NCBI GenBank assembly: GCA_020809705.1
Contig: CP085825.1
Span: 372,001 to 436,000 of the forward strand
Origin: Calonectria ilicicola
Lineage: Eukaryota; Ascomycota; Sordariomycetes; Hypocreales; Nectriaceae
Length of the DNA stretch: 64,000 nt
Direction: 5' to 3'
Made by a program: the position numbers and the translations under genes. The notes beneath the pieces are model-generated. The model searched no databases. It saw only the letters and a program-made list of their open reading frames with translations, and had not been told where the DNA came from. Shown here piece after piece: positions 10,727-22,514 of this stretch; positions within the stretch are counted from its first letter, which is position 1; the number at the start of each line of letters is the position of its first letter.

Positions 10727-13700
10727 ACTGCTGTCTCGAGCCACAACTCTGCACTCCGCATATATTAGTAAAGACATGAGCCGTTTCGCACCACACCTGC
10801 TGTCTATGGGTATGACTGTTATATGGACCTCGCCGTCAGGTAAGGCTCGTTGACCATTCTTGCCATCAGACGACGCACCATTTTTTCACGCCATGACTGC
10901 CGTGTTCAGAGCTCGTCAACCAGTTTTACAATCAAATAACTCACCATCATTTCACACTACCTTTATAGCTTGTAAGTCGAATTGCTAGGGAGAAATTTTC
11001 GGTATAGATAGCGTCGGATAATTTTTCGCGCGTATCAATGAAGCCAAATGTAAAATCAAGGAGAAGTTGAAGCGATGGGGAGATGAACGTAGTGGTAATT
11101 GGCGATGGACGAAGCAGAATGCTGGAATAAGCGGAATGTGAAATCGAGGAGATCATCGCGAGATGGGGAGATCAATGCAGTCGTAAATGGTAGTAAACGA
11201 AGCCGAATTTCATAAGGAGGCGAACTGCGAAATCGAAGAGGGAGTTGGAGATGAATAAACTAACAAAGCCAGATTTGTAATAGAGAAAAATTCCACCGAG
11301 GAGCCGAATGTGAAAGGGAGGAGAAGTCTCGAAATTAAGAAGTTGATGAGATGAATTGGCGATGCATCCAAGTGATAGTAATGAGATGCTTGGTTAGTTT
11401 TCAGTGAAGGGTCGAGGAGATGGCATAAAGTTGGTTTCGCAGTTGCAAATATTGACTCAGCCTCTACACCTATGGCCACTACGATTTGGATTTTAGCTTG
11501 GTTTAGAATTAGGGTGTGCTGCATCTTAGTTTGTTTCACGATGGAGCGCGTTGGTATTTAATCCCAATGCCATGAACTCTACAGTGTGGTTTCTAGCTTG
11601 ATTTAGGATTAAGGTGAGTTACATCTACGTCTGGTTCGCAGTTGAGTATATTGGTCTTCGCTTTTGCTAAGACATTCTTTACAGTTATGATTTCTAACTT
11701 AACTTAATATTAAAGGGTGTTGCGGCTTAAGTTTCTGCAATCAGACACATTAACACCAACTTCGTATTCACAGTATCTGAAGTCCAGGTTTTGGATTCTA
11801 TTTAATTCAAAAGTATATTACAGTAATATATTTACAATAATTTCACTATTAGTCAGACATATTGGTTTTGGTTTCTTACATATGATACCTACAGCTTCAA
11901 TTTCCATACCTTTTACTATTATCAAGTATTGCAGCGCATTGGTCTATTAATAATACTTCTGGTCGCGTCTACTTACAACCTAATGTGCTGACATCAGGGA
12001 GCCAAGTGAGCGTAGACACCAAAACCGTATCAGTAGCCCTTGGCTATGCAATGGTGGTTTTTTTTAGGTTAAGTTCGACTAGGGCAAGTAGTCATGAAGA
12101 CTAGCCGACGCTGTAGATATACGATGTATAGAACAAGCTTGCGTCGCTGAATGAATGATCATGGAAAAAAAGTTATTAAATACAATCAACATAAAAATTC
12201 CAATGCCCCCATTATCAGTATCCACAAGTCAATAACCTCCGCGCTCAACGCATGCCATTGAGCCAGCCTTGCACTCGGCTCCTGCCAGTAAAAGACTAAG
12301 CCTTTTCACGCCGCAACTGCAGACTCAGGTCACAACTTTGCACTCAAAGTCCGCCAGGAAAGGCTTCAGCAGTTTCACGCGTCGCTTGTAGCTGCCAGCA
12401 GACAACTCACCGTTATTTCGCGTCACTCCCGCAATTTCCATAGATCGTAGGCAGACCTTCAAGCATCAAATAATTGACGGCTCTTTCGCGCCATGGCCAC
12501 AGCTTCCACACTTTGTAGACAGGCTTTCAAAGATCATATGAGTCGCGACTGCTTCAAGTTAAGACTACAGTGTTTAGTCGCGCCTGTCGGCTTCCACGAC
12601 GGTATCAAAGCTAAATTAATGACATCCAGCGTGAAAACAAGGAGAGGATCAGAGAAGAAAGGGGTGTTGAGGTTGATGAAGGAGCTGACGAACGAATCCA
12701 AATATAATGAAGCAAATGCGAACACCAGGAGAAAGAGAGGAAATCATGTGGTCCTGGAATACGGGGGGGCGTCCATAAATCGCTAAATGTAGCAATGAAT
12801 GAGGTTGACTTTAATGAAATCAAATGTGAATACCCAGAGGAAGTGAGGAGAATTACCCAAGTTCGTGATATGGTGTCATCCATGAATGGCTGAATGCAAT
12901 GATGAATGAGGCCGAATGGTAGTAGAATGCAAGATGTGAATAGAAGGAGAAGACGGAGAGAACCAAGGAGATTGAAAGAACTGAGGGTGAAGCCACAAGT
13001 AATGAATAGCGAGATTTTTGGTTCTCCTGATTAAGCCTGTAGGAGATCATGATGAAGCGTGGACGAGACAACATAAAGCGACATTCACACTTGGCCATCT
13101 TGTCATTGTCTCATTCAGTGATAATTTTCTGTGGCGCAGCTTTCTGTGGTAGTTTTGGAATAAGATGTGTTATGCCTAATTTGCTTTCGCATTCGGTTAC
13201 ATTAGCCTTGTCGTATTCGGTGATAATTTTTGCAGTACAGCTTTCCGTGGTACTTTTGGAATAGTATGTGCTGTGCCTAATTTGTTTTCGCATTTGGTTA
13301 CATTAGCCTTGTCTCCTTCAGCAATAAGTCCCAAGTTCTGGTTTCCACCATAATTTGATACCAGCATGTGTTACGCCAGGTTCTCACTTGACGTGGTGAA
13401 ATTGTGAACAGCGATGCATAAACTTGCTTATCATGAACCGAAATGGGGCCCACCAATGCTATACCAAAATTACGAATCGACTACGCGATTCGATGCTAAG
13501 AACATACATACTAGAGTAGCGTCGGATCGGGGCATAGTCGTAAGTCAAAAGAGTTCGTTACAGTCTCGTTTTAACATTCGGAGCTACATCTGCAGGGATC
13601 CAATTGCAAAAAAAAGTTGTGAAAGAGCAATTAAACAAGGGGGAAAATATCAAAGTAAAACAAATCGATGAAAGACAATGGCCTACTAATGGCAAGCCTG

Positions 13701-13829
13701 CCTTCTCATTCAGTCATCAGGACAGTCCAGTAAATCTCCGATGGCTGTGGATAGGGGTGCGTCAATTAGGTTCAGTCTATATCTCCATTTTATTACACAT
13801 TCATTGAGCCATCATTCCGCCTCAGCCTC
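10727..13829. repeat. Gene-free AT-rich tract of degenerate interspersed repeats
   Basis: No protein gene is convincing here. Several diverged motifs recur. The first is TTTCACGCC-n-CTGC-type segments near 10.88, 12.31, 12.37 and 12.49 kb. The second is purine-rich units such as GAAGCCGAATGTGAAATCGAGGAGAAG near 11.03-11.35 kb and again, further diverged, at 12.6-12.99 kb. The third is the unit AATGAATGAGGCCGA at 12.80 and 12.90 kb. The tract looks like old, mutated repeat DNA. No terminal repeats or transposase were found. Confidence 0.5.
13106..13385. repeat. ~105-bp tandem repeat, about 2.6 copies
   Basis: Unit 1 (about 13106-13209) and unit 2 (about 13210-13312) share the order CAGTGATAATTTT, then CTTTC-GTGGTA-TTTTGGAATA, then GCCTAATTTG, then GGTTACATTAGCCTTGT. 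A third, shorter and more diverged copy follows to about 13385. It lies inside the larger repeat tract. Confidence 0.75.
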
Positions 13830-15771
13830 TTAGTAAACATATCTGAAGCTCAAGTTCTCCTTGTCTGTAAGATCGTCAAAAGCCCTCACCATGGCGTCAT
13901 CCCTAGCCTCGGCAACACCCTGTGCGGCCATCTCATCTCGTTTCTTGTTTTGTGCAACGAGATAAAATCGCAGGGCGACAATGACAACGACGAGGAGCGA
14001 GTAGCATCCAAGATGGGTAGCGAAAGCAGTAAAGTATCGAGGGCCATCGTGTGAAAGGAATACTTGAGGTCCTACCAGAACAATTAGTAAAATCGCAGGA
14101 TTAGTATTGTCGATGGGTCACGTACCAATGGCGTTTCCAGCAGCCCAGAACACAAAGTTCATCGTAATACCAACAGACTTTTTGGTTTGCCCACCAATGT
14201 TTCGCGAGATCATGGACAGGGTTAAGGTGCCTGCAGACCAGAAGGACAAGGTGATATAGTAGCAAATGAGAAGGCCAATGTGCTGGGCCTTGGTCTTGTT
14301 GGGGAGTGTCATCAAAAGAATTGTTCCGACAAATGACCTGCCATTTTTGTCAGATTGATATAAACCGGTCGTTGGAAAGAAAAGCTTACGGGATACAGAA
14401 TCCCAACATAGTAAGGAGGTTCTGGCTGGTCTTCTTGACAATCCACACGGAGCTGAGAAGCACAATGATAATGTAAAAGCCCAGGACCATGGCAAGCAAC
14501 TGGGTCTCAAGAGTGTTGAATCCAAAGCTCTTGATGATAATGTTGGCAAATGCACCTAGTCCAGATGTTGGCAGAGCAGTGCACATGGAGATGAGGGCAT
14601 AGCCCCAGACCTGAGGGTCACGGAGACCCTCGATGAACTGCTCCTTCTTGAACTTCTTATTCTGGAGACCAGTCTGGTTGTCTCGAACGCGCTCAACCAT
14701 CTCGTGCTTCTCTTGCTCAGTAAAGCAGTGGGCTCGCATGGGGGAGTCGGGCATCCACCACAAAACAAAGAAGCCAAAGAGCACTGAGATGATTCCGTAT
14801 GACAGGAAGAGCCATTGCCACGACTTGAGAGGACCGGACTTAATCAAAGAGAAGCAATAAGCGAGAAGACCGCCCACAATCTGTTTGAGAATTGGTTAGC
14901 ACCTAATCTATCCTTAGTTTCGAAGGTCACCTTGTCCGCCGAAAAGAAAACACGGATTTGGAGACGGAGTTTAAAACAGCGAAATAAACAGAAGAGGGTA
15001 GGCATACTTGCTGGCCACCGTTCATCACCATTCATTAGTTAGTCATGGTATCAAGAGAAGACGTTGAGGCTATACTCACTATACCAGTAAGTCACTCGGG
15101 AGGCCTGTTCCTCACGGCGGTACCACATCGCTGAAAGAATAACAAAAGCAGGCTGGCATGTAGACTCGAAGATTCCGAGAAGAGTTCGAACGATGACAAG
15201 GCCAGTAAAATTCGTGCAGGCGGCGTGGCAGCATAGACAAGCACCCCAAGCGATGATGGAGAAGCTGAGGTACTTGGCAATGGGCAGGCGGGCGATAAGA
15301 AGGTTCTGGGGGTATTCGACAATGAGGATGGCAATGTAAATACAGGTCGTCAACCAAGAGTACTGTAGATTGGTGGAATAATTAGTTTGTTGTTATCAAA
15401 GAGGTGTGCGGTGTGGATAGTCTCACCTGTTGGCTTGTGGAACCATCGGGATTCACCATGCCAGTATCCTTAGTAATACCCATGATGGAGGCAAATGAAA
15501 GCGTGCCCTTGTCAATGGCCTGGAGGAAATAGGTCAAAATCATGACGAGCAGAATTCGCTTGTCAATCTTTTTGCGAAGCTCAATGTTTCGCTCCTCGGA
15601 GATCTCGATGCGCGCCTCCGAGGCATAAGCCGCAAGCTCCTTGTCCACCCGCTCCGAGTGATAGACTGGCTTCTCCAAATCAGCCGAAGGGCGCTCCACC
15701 TCATCGACGGAGCGCTTCTTGGTGGCGCTTTGGGAGACAATGTCCCTCGAGTCACCGATTTCAGCAGCCAT
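13830..15771 (-). CDS. MFS transporter 1, anion:cation symporter (allantoate permease-like) family
   Basis: A plasma-membrane permease with twelve predicted helices, of the Dal5/Tna1/ACS type that co-transports organic anions with protons. Exons 15771-15427, 15362-15080, 15027-15008, 14880-14390, 14337-14126 and 14071-13830 sum to 530 residues. Family marks are the DKRILLVMILTYFLQAIDKG start of helix 1, MPDSPMRA before the long loop, and RVRDNQTGLQNKKF. The start ATG is followed by an about 80-residue charged cytosolic tail. The 20-nt microexon is conserved in transporter 2, but here its acceptor reads GG (15029-15028) instead of AG, so normal splicing may fail. The gene is divergent from the GH105 gene, which suggests co-regulation and a uronic-acid or oligogalacturonide-derived substrate. 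Substrate is inference; family is secure. Confidence 0.85.
15008..15029 (-). other. 20-nt microexon with lost AG acceptor in MFS transporter 1
   Basis: The microexon (15027-15008) encodes the MNGGQQ motif shared with transporter 2 (MNGLQQ) and keeps phase 1 to phase 0. The two bases before it are GG. At the same place transporter 2 has AAG. No other AG between the donor at 15079 and the microexon gives an open frame. Confidence 0.7.
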
Positions 15772-17032
15772 GGTGATGTGTGATGAGGACTTGGAGGAAA
15801 TGCCGCACACAACAGAAGGGAGAGGGAGAAAAAAATGACCAGCTGTTGTGGACCTAAAGCTGCAACCGACTCATTAAGCTCTCGATTGGCATGGGCCTAA
15901 GTTGTGTTTTTATCTGCCAAAAGGTCTCCCCCCAGCCGGAGATCTCGGGGACCCCAGGGCGCTAAAGGTGGTCTTCCCCATTCCCCGTACCCCAGACGCT
16001 GGCTCCAGATACGAATGGAGAAAACATGCCAGAGGTTAGATCTGATGTTTTCCTCGCGAGTGTCTGACCCGAGCACCGATGGTCGAGTGCGTATGCACGG
16101 GCCCCGGTGTGTCGAGCTCTGCATCGCTGGGACAAAATTGGTTATGTTTTTTTGGTGGAGCAGACCGGGGTGGTGATGTATGGGCGCAGGATCCGATTAA
16201 ACCGTTGGAGTAGAGGGCCCATTGAATACGACAAGGCCATACGATCGGCTGGAGACTGAAAAAAAGGTAATTATGGGGTCATGTTGGGAGAGAGAGGGAT
16301 GCATTGTTGGTGGATGCCATGCTGTTGAATCCTGCTGCCATAGCTACTACGCGCTGCTACTCCATCATGGCCATGCAGCGTCTCCAAATCTGCCCGCCTC
16401 TTCTCCAACTCGATGCCAATGCTCGCCAAGAGATTCCCGAACACTCTCGTCGAGACGGCGGCTCGGCACATGCTCTCCCTCATGTCGGTAGAAGGCGCGC
16501 CCAGTACTCGCCCGGGCATCCGTGGCTCTCACGGGCCCCCAAATGAGCCAACCCAATCCGTGCTCGCCGTCAAATTCCACAAGGGGAGCCAAGGAAAGGA
16601 AATGGGGAGAAAGGGTCCAGAAGAGGCAGCTTAGTCCCTTACCCACCCCCAGAAATCTCCCCCCAACCCCCACCCCCACAGCCAGAAAAGTGCGGAGAAG
16701 AGCAGCATTTGGACTCATGCCACCGCTCTACGACACGAGTGCCAGATCCTCGGTCGACATCGGACCGAACCTGCATCCTCCGTGGCCGAATCGTCGCTCA
16801 GATTACCCACCAGTCGCTGCCCCACGACGGAGCGACCCCCCCTTTTAAGCCGCCTTAACTGCGCACCTCAGAACACTCTGCTTACTGAGACTCCAACACA
16901 CACACTCGGCCGAGCGCACTATAACGTTTGCCCCCCGTTGGTGTCAAGGCCATCCATACCATTGTAGTCCAGGTTCCTGCCTATCATCACCCCCGTCCCG
17001 TCCTCTCACTTCGCACCACCACCACCGCCATC
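15772..17032. promoter_or_regulatory. Divergent promoter between MFS transporter 1 and GH105
   Basis: A 1.26-kb shared upstream region. It is GC-richer than the flanking repeat tract. A C-rich block at 16640-16680 contains a cluster of CreA-type sites. The GH105 side ends in CT-rich and CCACC-rich leader sequence. Frames inside it are short and unconserved. Confidence 0.55.
16647..16679 (-). promoter_or_regulatory. Cluster of CreA/Cre1-type sites
   Basis: CCCCAG at 16647-16652 and CCCCAC at 16668-16673 and 16674-16679 are reverse complements of the carbon-catabolite repressor motif SYGGRG. The last two are adjacent; paired sites are the functional form in fungi. They lie between two genes expected to be repressed by glucose. 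Binding is inferred. Confidence 0.4.
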
Positions 17033-18151
17033 ATGCCCACTCACGTCCACGGCATCGCTGCCGACCATGTGCACAAGCAGATCCAGCTGCTCATCAACGA
17101 GCTGGTCAACATCAAGGACACAACTGGCGAGTTCCTGATGACCATTCCCGATGGCACAGTCATTGACACCAAGGGCTGGAACGACTGGGAGTGGACCCAC
17201 GGCATTGGCTTGTACGGCATCTGGAAGTACTATGAGCTGACGGGCGAGGATAAGTGGCTCAAGATCATCGAGGACTGGTTCCAGGCCCGCTTCAAGGAGG
17301 GCCACAAGGGCAAGAACATCAACACCATGGCCGTGTTCCTGACGCTCGCCTACGTCTACGAGAAGACGGGCAACCCCACGTACCTCCCGTGGCTTGACAG
17401 CTGGGCTGAGTGGGCCTACCACGACCTGCCCCGGACCAAGTTCGGTGGCATGCAGCACATCACCTACCTCGAGGTGAACGAGCAGCAGCTGTGGGACGAC
17501 ACCCTCATGATGACGGTGGTACCATTGGCCAAGATTGGCCTGCTGCTGAACCGCCCGCACTACGTGGCTGAGGCCAAGAAGCAGTTCCTCCTCCACATCC
17601 AGTACCTGTTTGACACCAAGACGGGCCTGTTCTTCCACGGCTGGACCTTTAAGGACGGCGGCCACAACTTTGCCGACGCCCGGTGGGGCCGTGGCAACAG
17701 CTGGGTCACCATTGTCATCCCCGAGTTTATTGAGCTGCTCGGCCTGGACCCCAGCGATCCCTTCAGGGACCACCTCCTAAACACTCTCAACAGCCAGTGC
17801 GAGGCGCTTGCAAAGGTCCAGCTGGAGAACGGCCTGTGGCGCACGCTGCTCGACGTTCCCGAGGAGGAGGGCTCGTACGTTGAGGCCAGCGCCACAGCCG
17901 GTTTCGCATACGGCATCATGAAGGCCGAGAGGCGCAAGTACATTGGCAAGGAGTACTCGGAAGTGGCACTCAAGGCCGTCAAGGCCGTCTTGGACAACAT
18001 CAGCCCCGAGGGTGAGCTGCTCAACACATCCTTTGGCACAGGCATGGGCCACGACCTACAGCACTACAAGGACATTCCCAGGACCAGCATGCCATACGGC
18101 CAGGCCATGGCCATGATGGCGCTGGTCGAGTTCCTGCGGGCATATCTGTAA
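17033..18151 (+). CDS. GH105 unsaturated rhamnogalacturonyl/glucuronyl hydrolase
   Basis: An intronless gene of 372 residues, the normal size for YteR/YesR-type GH105. The enzyme hydrates the 4,5-unsaturated uronic acid left at the non-reducing end by pectin or other polysaccharide lyases and so releases it. The fold is an alpha/alpha six-hairpin barrel. The catalytic Asp region is LWDDTLMM (153-160), and the conserved WGRGNSW (218-224) and MPYGQAMAMMAL near the C-terminus are present. The ATG at 17033 is in a good Kozak context (CCATCATGC); the frame is open upstream to 16928 but has no ATG there. There is no signal peptide, so it is probably cytosolic and acts on imported oligosaccharides, which fits the divergent transporter. 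Confidence 0.93.
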   Translation: MPTHVHGIAADHVHKQIQLLINELVNIKDTTGEFLMTIPDGTVIDTKGWNDWEWTHGIGLYGIWKYYELTGEDKWLKIIEDWFQARFKEGHKGKNINTMAVFLTLAYVYEKTGNPTYLPWLDSWAEWAYHDLPRTKFGGMQHITYLEVNEQQLWDDTLMMTVVPLAKIGLLLNRPHYVAEAKKQFLLHIQYLFDTKTGLFFHGWTFKDGGHNFADARWGRGNSWVTIVIPEFIELLGLDPSDPFRDHLLNTLNSQCEALAKVQLENGLWRTLLDVPEEEGSYVEASATAGFAYGIMKAERRKYIGKEYSEVALKAVKAVLDNISPEGELLNTSFGTGMGHDLQHYKDIPRTSMPYGQAMAMMALVEFLRAYL

Positions 18152-19434
18152 ACGGGCTTGTTATTGGGAAGGGAGCACTGGGAGAGATGGCTGGGACGGT
18201 TTTAATGAGCAAAAACGCACGCGTTATGTAAAGTTAGGAAAGGGCAGGCTTGCTCTCAAAGGTAGCTTATGACAAATCACGACGAAGAGAAATGAAATTA
18301 GTAAAGCCGTATACGCGATTGGCCGCTGCATGTCTGAGACTGTAAGCAAGTGAATGTGCAACGCTCCGAGGTGGTGTGTGGTGGGGGGAGCCGAGTGGCA
18401 GGCGGCGCAACGGGGCCACGAGACTGCGGCAAGGAATTTTGTGCATGTGGCATCCAAACTAGGAATGTCGCATCTCGGATTTGATGCAGGCTGTGGATGT
18501 GGGTGATTGATTGCGTAGTGAGTGCATTGTGATTATCGCGAGCAAAGGAGATAAAAGTAGCGTGACGGGGAAAATTGGCGATGGAGCGACGGCCCGTTGC
18601 GCTAGGGTCACATGAGGGCGGTTGACGCGTAGATTGAGTCGCTAATTAACTGCGCTGGAGCTTTGCTGTAGAGAGGAAGCTTAGCTTTGGATGCCGCTAC
18701 CAGCTCCTAGTGCGGGCAAGGCTGTTCCAGGTTTGTTATCTAATAAGGGCGTCTTTTGAGTAGTGGCGTGGGGGGTGATGATGGGTTAGAAAACATTAAA
18801 AAAAATAAAATATTAAAAATTGTAACTAGCTGTCATCCCATCTTGGTCTTTCTTGCTCATCACTAATTAGCAAGCCAAACCCTGCGACGAGCTGGCCACC
18901 AACGTCATGACTTTCCTTTCTTTTTCCTCTGCTCTCTTCTGTCCCGTTCGTGTAATTACAATTAGCCTCACGCGGGTCAGCCCAGCAGCTGCTTTGGCAA
19001 CCCCGCATCCACAGGCAGAAGGGCGCCATTCTGTTTTTAGCTAATGGGTGGGCTTTTGGCGGCGCCGTGATACCAATCAAGGCTGCGGCGCTGCGACAAT
19101 AAATACATCTCTACCGTGTCGTCTCACTTTTCTCATGCACGTCGCTCTTTTGTGTCGGCCAATTGCACGGGTGCGCTCCGAGACGGGCATTTCTTTATCT
19201 GTCCAGCGCCTCGTCGTCTGTCCATCACGCCCTGCCTTTTGCTAGTTCGTAGCAGCGTTGTTGTGTTCTCTGCACCCCGCCAAACATCCGACTTTTTTTT
19301 TTTTTTTTTCTAAGACATCATCAGATCGATCTCCATCGACGTCACCACTGCTGAGCGCGCACAGTCCACCAGCCTCAACCACGCTGGTGATCCTGCTCTG
19401 CTCTGGTCTTCTCGACAACTCCCCCACCGCCGCC
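18152..19434. other. Intergenic, no gene seen
   Basis: Contains the GH105 3' end and the leader of the next transporter. A T-run at 19292-19309 and CT-rich sequence precede the ATG at 19435. No conserved frame is visible. Confidence 0.5.
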
Positions 19435-21218
19435 ATGGCGCCCGTCAGAGCATCTCCAGGCCCGCGCACCACCTCTTCTGGCTCCTTTCACGCCGGGGCT
19501 CCAATCCCCTCCATCAATGCCATGCGCCGCAGCTCCCACCGCTACCAGACGTTTCCAACGACACCGCCCAAGACGCCCCTCGAGCAGCCACCTCCACCCT
19601 CCGACATCAGCTCCGAGGCTTCGGAACCCGACGACAATGAGACGCCTCTTCCCGTACGCCAATTGCTTCTGCTGGCCTTCCTGTCGTTGGCCGAGCAGAC
19701 AGCTTTGAACTCGATATCGCCATATCTCCCTGAAATGGTGGCGTCCATGCCAGGCATCCCCGAGAGCGAGAGCGGCCTGTACGTGGGCACCCTGGCCAGC
19801 GCCTTTGCCCTGGCCCAGCTGTCGACCAACTTCCTCTGGGGATACGCCTCGGACGGCATTGGCAGGAAGCCCGTGCTCATCATGGGCACCTTTTCGCTCA
19901 TGTGCTGCTTCTGCGTCTTTGGCCTGTGCAAGGAGTACTGGCAGATTGTCGTCGTGCACGTCGCCATGGGCCTGCTCAATGGAAATGCCGCCTGCGTCCC
20001 CACCGTCTTAGGCGAGGTCACGGATCGCAGCAACCAGAGCCGCGCATTCACATATCTACCCATAATCTACTCGCTCGGTGGCATTACGGGGCCTGCGCTG
20101 GGTGGCCTGCTTGTGAAATCGGGCACAAAATACCCTTTCCTGGGACCCAACGTTCTCGCTGCCGCCCTGCTCTTCTGCAGCGTCATTGCGGTGGGGATCT
20201 GGTTCGAGGAGACGCTAGACGAAAATGAGGCGGGCTTTGTGAAGCCGGCGTGGGTCGAGAAACTTAGCTCGTGGCTCCCCAAGAGGAAGCAGAACCCGCC
20301 GCGCATTTCATGGAGCTCGCGATGGCCTCGCAGTCATTCGCATACTCAGCCTCTGTTGGCTCCCAATCATGAAATCTCGGATGACGAGGACGAGGAGGAA
20401 GAAGACCCACAGGACCACAACACCCAAAAGACCGACTCCAAATTAGGCTCTGCGGGCTCAATCTGGCACGAGATCAGCGGTACCACACTCCTGCTCCTCT
20501 GCACCTATCTAGTCTTCCAGCTCTCCAATATTTCCTTCAACAGCCTGTATCCAATTTTTGCCGATAGTCCACCGCCTGCCGGTCGCGACTTGCTGCCCAG
20601 TAAGATCGGCATCAGTCTCAGTCTCGCTGGCGTTGCGACCATCATCTTCCAGGCCTTCTTTTTCCAGCCGCTAAAGGCCAAAGCTGGAAACCTGGGCACA
20701 TATCAAATTTCGCTGCTCGGCATTGGCCTGTGCATGCTTTTGATGCCATGGATCGGCTACGCCAGCGATCCTCCTCTGTTTGGCTTGGGCAGTGGAAAAT
20801 TGTGGCTGTACATTGAGATGGGCACCATTCTCATCATTAAGAACATTTGCGCAGTTGGTGGTTTGTCAAGTGTCATGCTGCTGGTAAGAACAAACTCACC
20901 AATTTCCCTCTCCGGTTCTCCACTAACTCTTTCCAGATCACCAACTCAGCACCATCTCACGCAAGCCTCGGGACCCTGAATGGCATCGCCCAAACTCTGT
21001 CAGCCCTTGGTCGCAGCTTTGGGCCCTTTGTCTCTGGCGCTCTATTCACGCTATCCACCCGCATTCACCCCAAGGGTGAAGTGCTAGCATGGAGCCTATT
21101 CGGTGGGCTTGCCATCGCTGGCTGGGTAGCCTCGCTATTTATTAAGCGACGCGGCCTTGAGAGCGACGACTGGGTTGGTCCAGAATCAGAACATCATTCG
21201 AATGATGACGCTGCATGA
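19435..21218 (+). CDS. MFS transporter, DHA1/ZIFL-like (proton antiporter type)
   Basis: Exons 19435-20883 and 20937-21218 give 576 residues; the intron (GTAAGA...TTTCCAG, 53 nt) is phase 0. The first helix begins QLLLLAFLSLAEQTALNSIS. The loop between helices 2 and 3 has GYASDGIGRKPVLIMG, the MFS signature, and LGGITGPALGGLL is the antiporter motif C of helix 5. A long acidic loop (DDEDEEEEDPQDH) lies between the two six-helix halves. It resembles fungal proteins related to yeast YCR023C and plant zinc-induced facilitators. The ATG in CCGCCATGG is chosen; the frame upstream reads through a T-run as poly-Phe and has no start codon. It may export toxic compounds or metals; no link to its sugar-related neighbours can be shown. 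Confidence 0.88.
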
Positions 21219-22514
21219 AGCAGTTTTAAATATCTGCATTTTGGTTACGGCAAGTGGTTTTGGACAAGAATTTTATGATACCATAGATGACGCGCATAAG
21301 AGTACACGAGCAAACAATTTTTTGGACTATATTCTCCACAACATAGTGGATAGGAGCAATACCGGTTTGGTTTCAGACAAGACACATTTTACAACAAAAT
21401 CAGGATAATTAAAGGATACAGCGAGACGCAGAGATTCTTGGGCAGAATCTCGTGTAAACTTGCTGAAGAAAAAAAGAAGTATAAGAAGAAACAAACATAA
21501 ACCAAGACTTAAAGAACTTGGCTATTTATAAACATAAATAAACAATACATACAAGTGTATTTATTTATTGATTATTCTCTAATCTATTTTCCAGGAAGTG
21601 CAATCACAACAGACAAATTGTAGACCGGACAGCTTCTTGTTCATTTCACAAACCAGCAACTCATGCATTCGATAAACAGTCACCAAATCCACCCATGATT
21701 AATTCTTTTCCTTGTAATCCAATCTCACATTTTCTATAGTAGAATCTAGCTTCTTTCTCGTCTCGTGTTTTCACATTTCGTGAACATGTCCTGGGAATAT
21801 GTTCCCCAAGCTTACCTCCCATATCAAAGAACCCTGGCTAAGACAGCGGCGGCTCTCCGCATTTACCAGACTGTCCCCAATCAAAATTGGAAGATCACAT
21901 GCTAATATTTGACATGGACCACTTACTAGTGTGCTACGTGATACTATTAATAGTGAACAGAACATGGTTGTTAGCCAGAACGGAAATATCGTTGGTGTGA
22001 AAAGTGGACACTACCCACAGCAGTAGCCCCTTTTCGAGGCCATTTTTCACTCTTGGTTAACTCTGACATTTCAAGAAGTGAAATAAATCATGTTTGTATT
22101 CTACTATTTGCTTACTTATGCCCGGTTGTAAAGTGGGTTGTGTTGTGAGTGCACATATATTTTGTTACGCGTATACATGAAGATATTTTGTTAGGGTTAA
22201 CCTAGGAAAATTCTTCAAAGAATATGAAAATAAATAATTTTATTTATAATAAATAAGTTTTTATGTTCATTATAAATAAATTTATTTATTTATGGGACTC
22301 TTTTCAAGAGTTGCCTAGAATTGCATGTTTTCTCAGCATCGGGGCTCCAGCATAGATTGGTCATGATAATCATCAATTGCTATGTTCAGCTATAGGCACT
22401 TCATATTTACGTATGCCAAGCATACCAAGGCTTGGCATAGATAGGGTATCAGATATCCACAGCTTCTTTCATAGCCTAGTATAGCCCTTTAATATTCCAA
22501 ACAACATAACACTC
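21219..22514. other. Intergenic, AT-rich, no gene seen
   Basis: Between the 3' ends of two transporter genes. AT-rich palindromic-looking runs of AATAAAT/ATTTATT occur at 21525-21570 and 22225-22300. No gene is seen. Confidence 0.5.

Noticed and set aside
16928..17032. Upstream extension of GH105
   Set aside because: No ATG in the extension; homology starts after the ATG at 17033.
17006..17773. Antisense frame of 255 codons inside GH105
   Set aside because: A shadow frame caused by GC-rich third codon positions of the real gene; no motif of its own.
19258..19434. Poly-Phe N-terminal extension of the DHA1-like transporter
   Set aside because: It reads a T-run in the leader and has no ATG; the Kozak ATG lies at 19435.
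19375..20063. Overlapping antisense frames of 170-190 codons inside the DHA1-like transporter
   Set aside because: Composition shadow of the transporter; no family sequence or splice structure.
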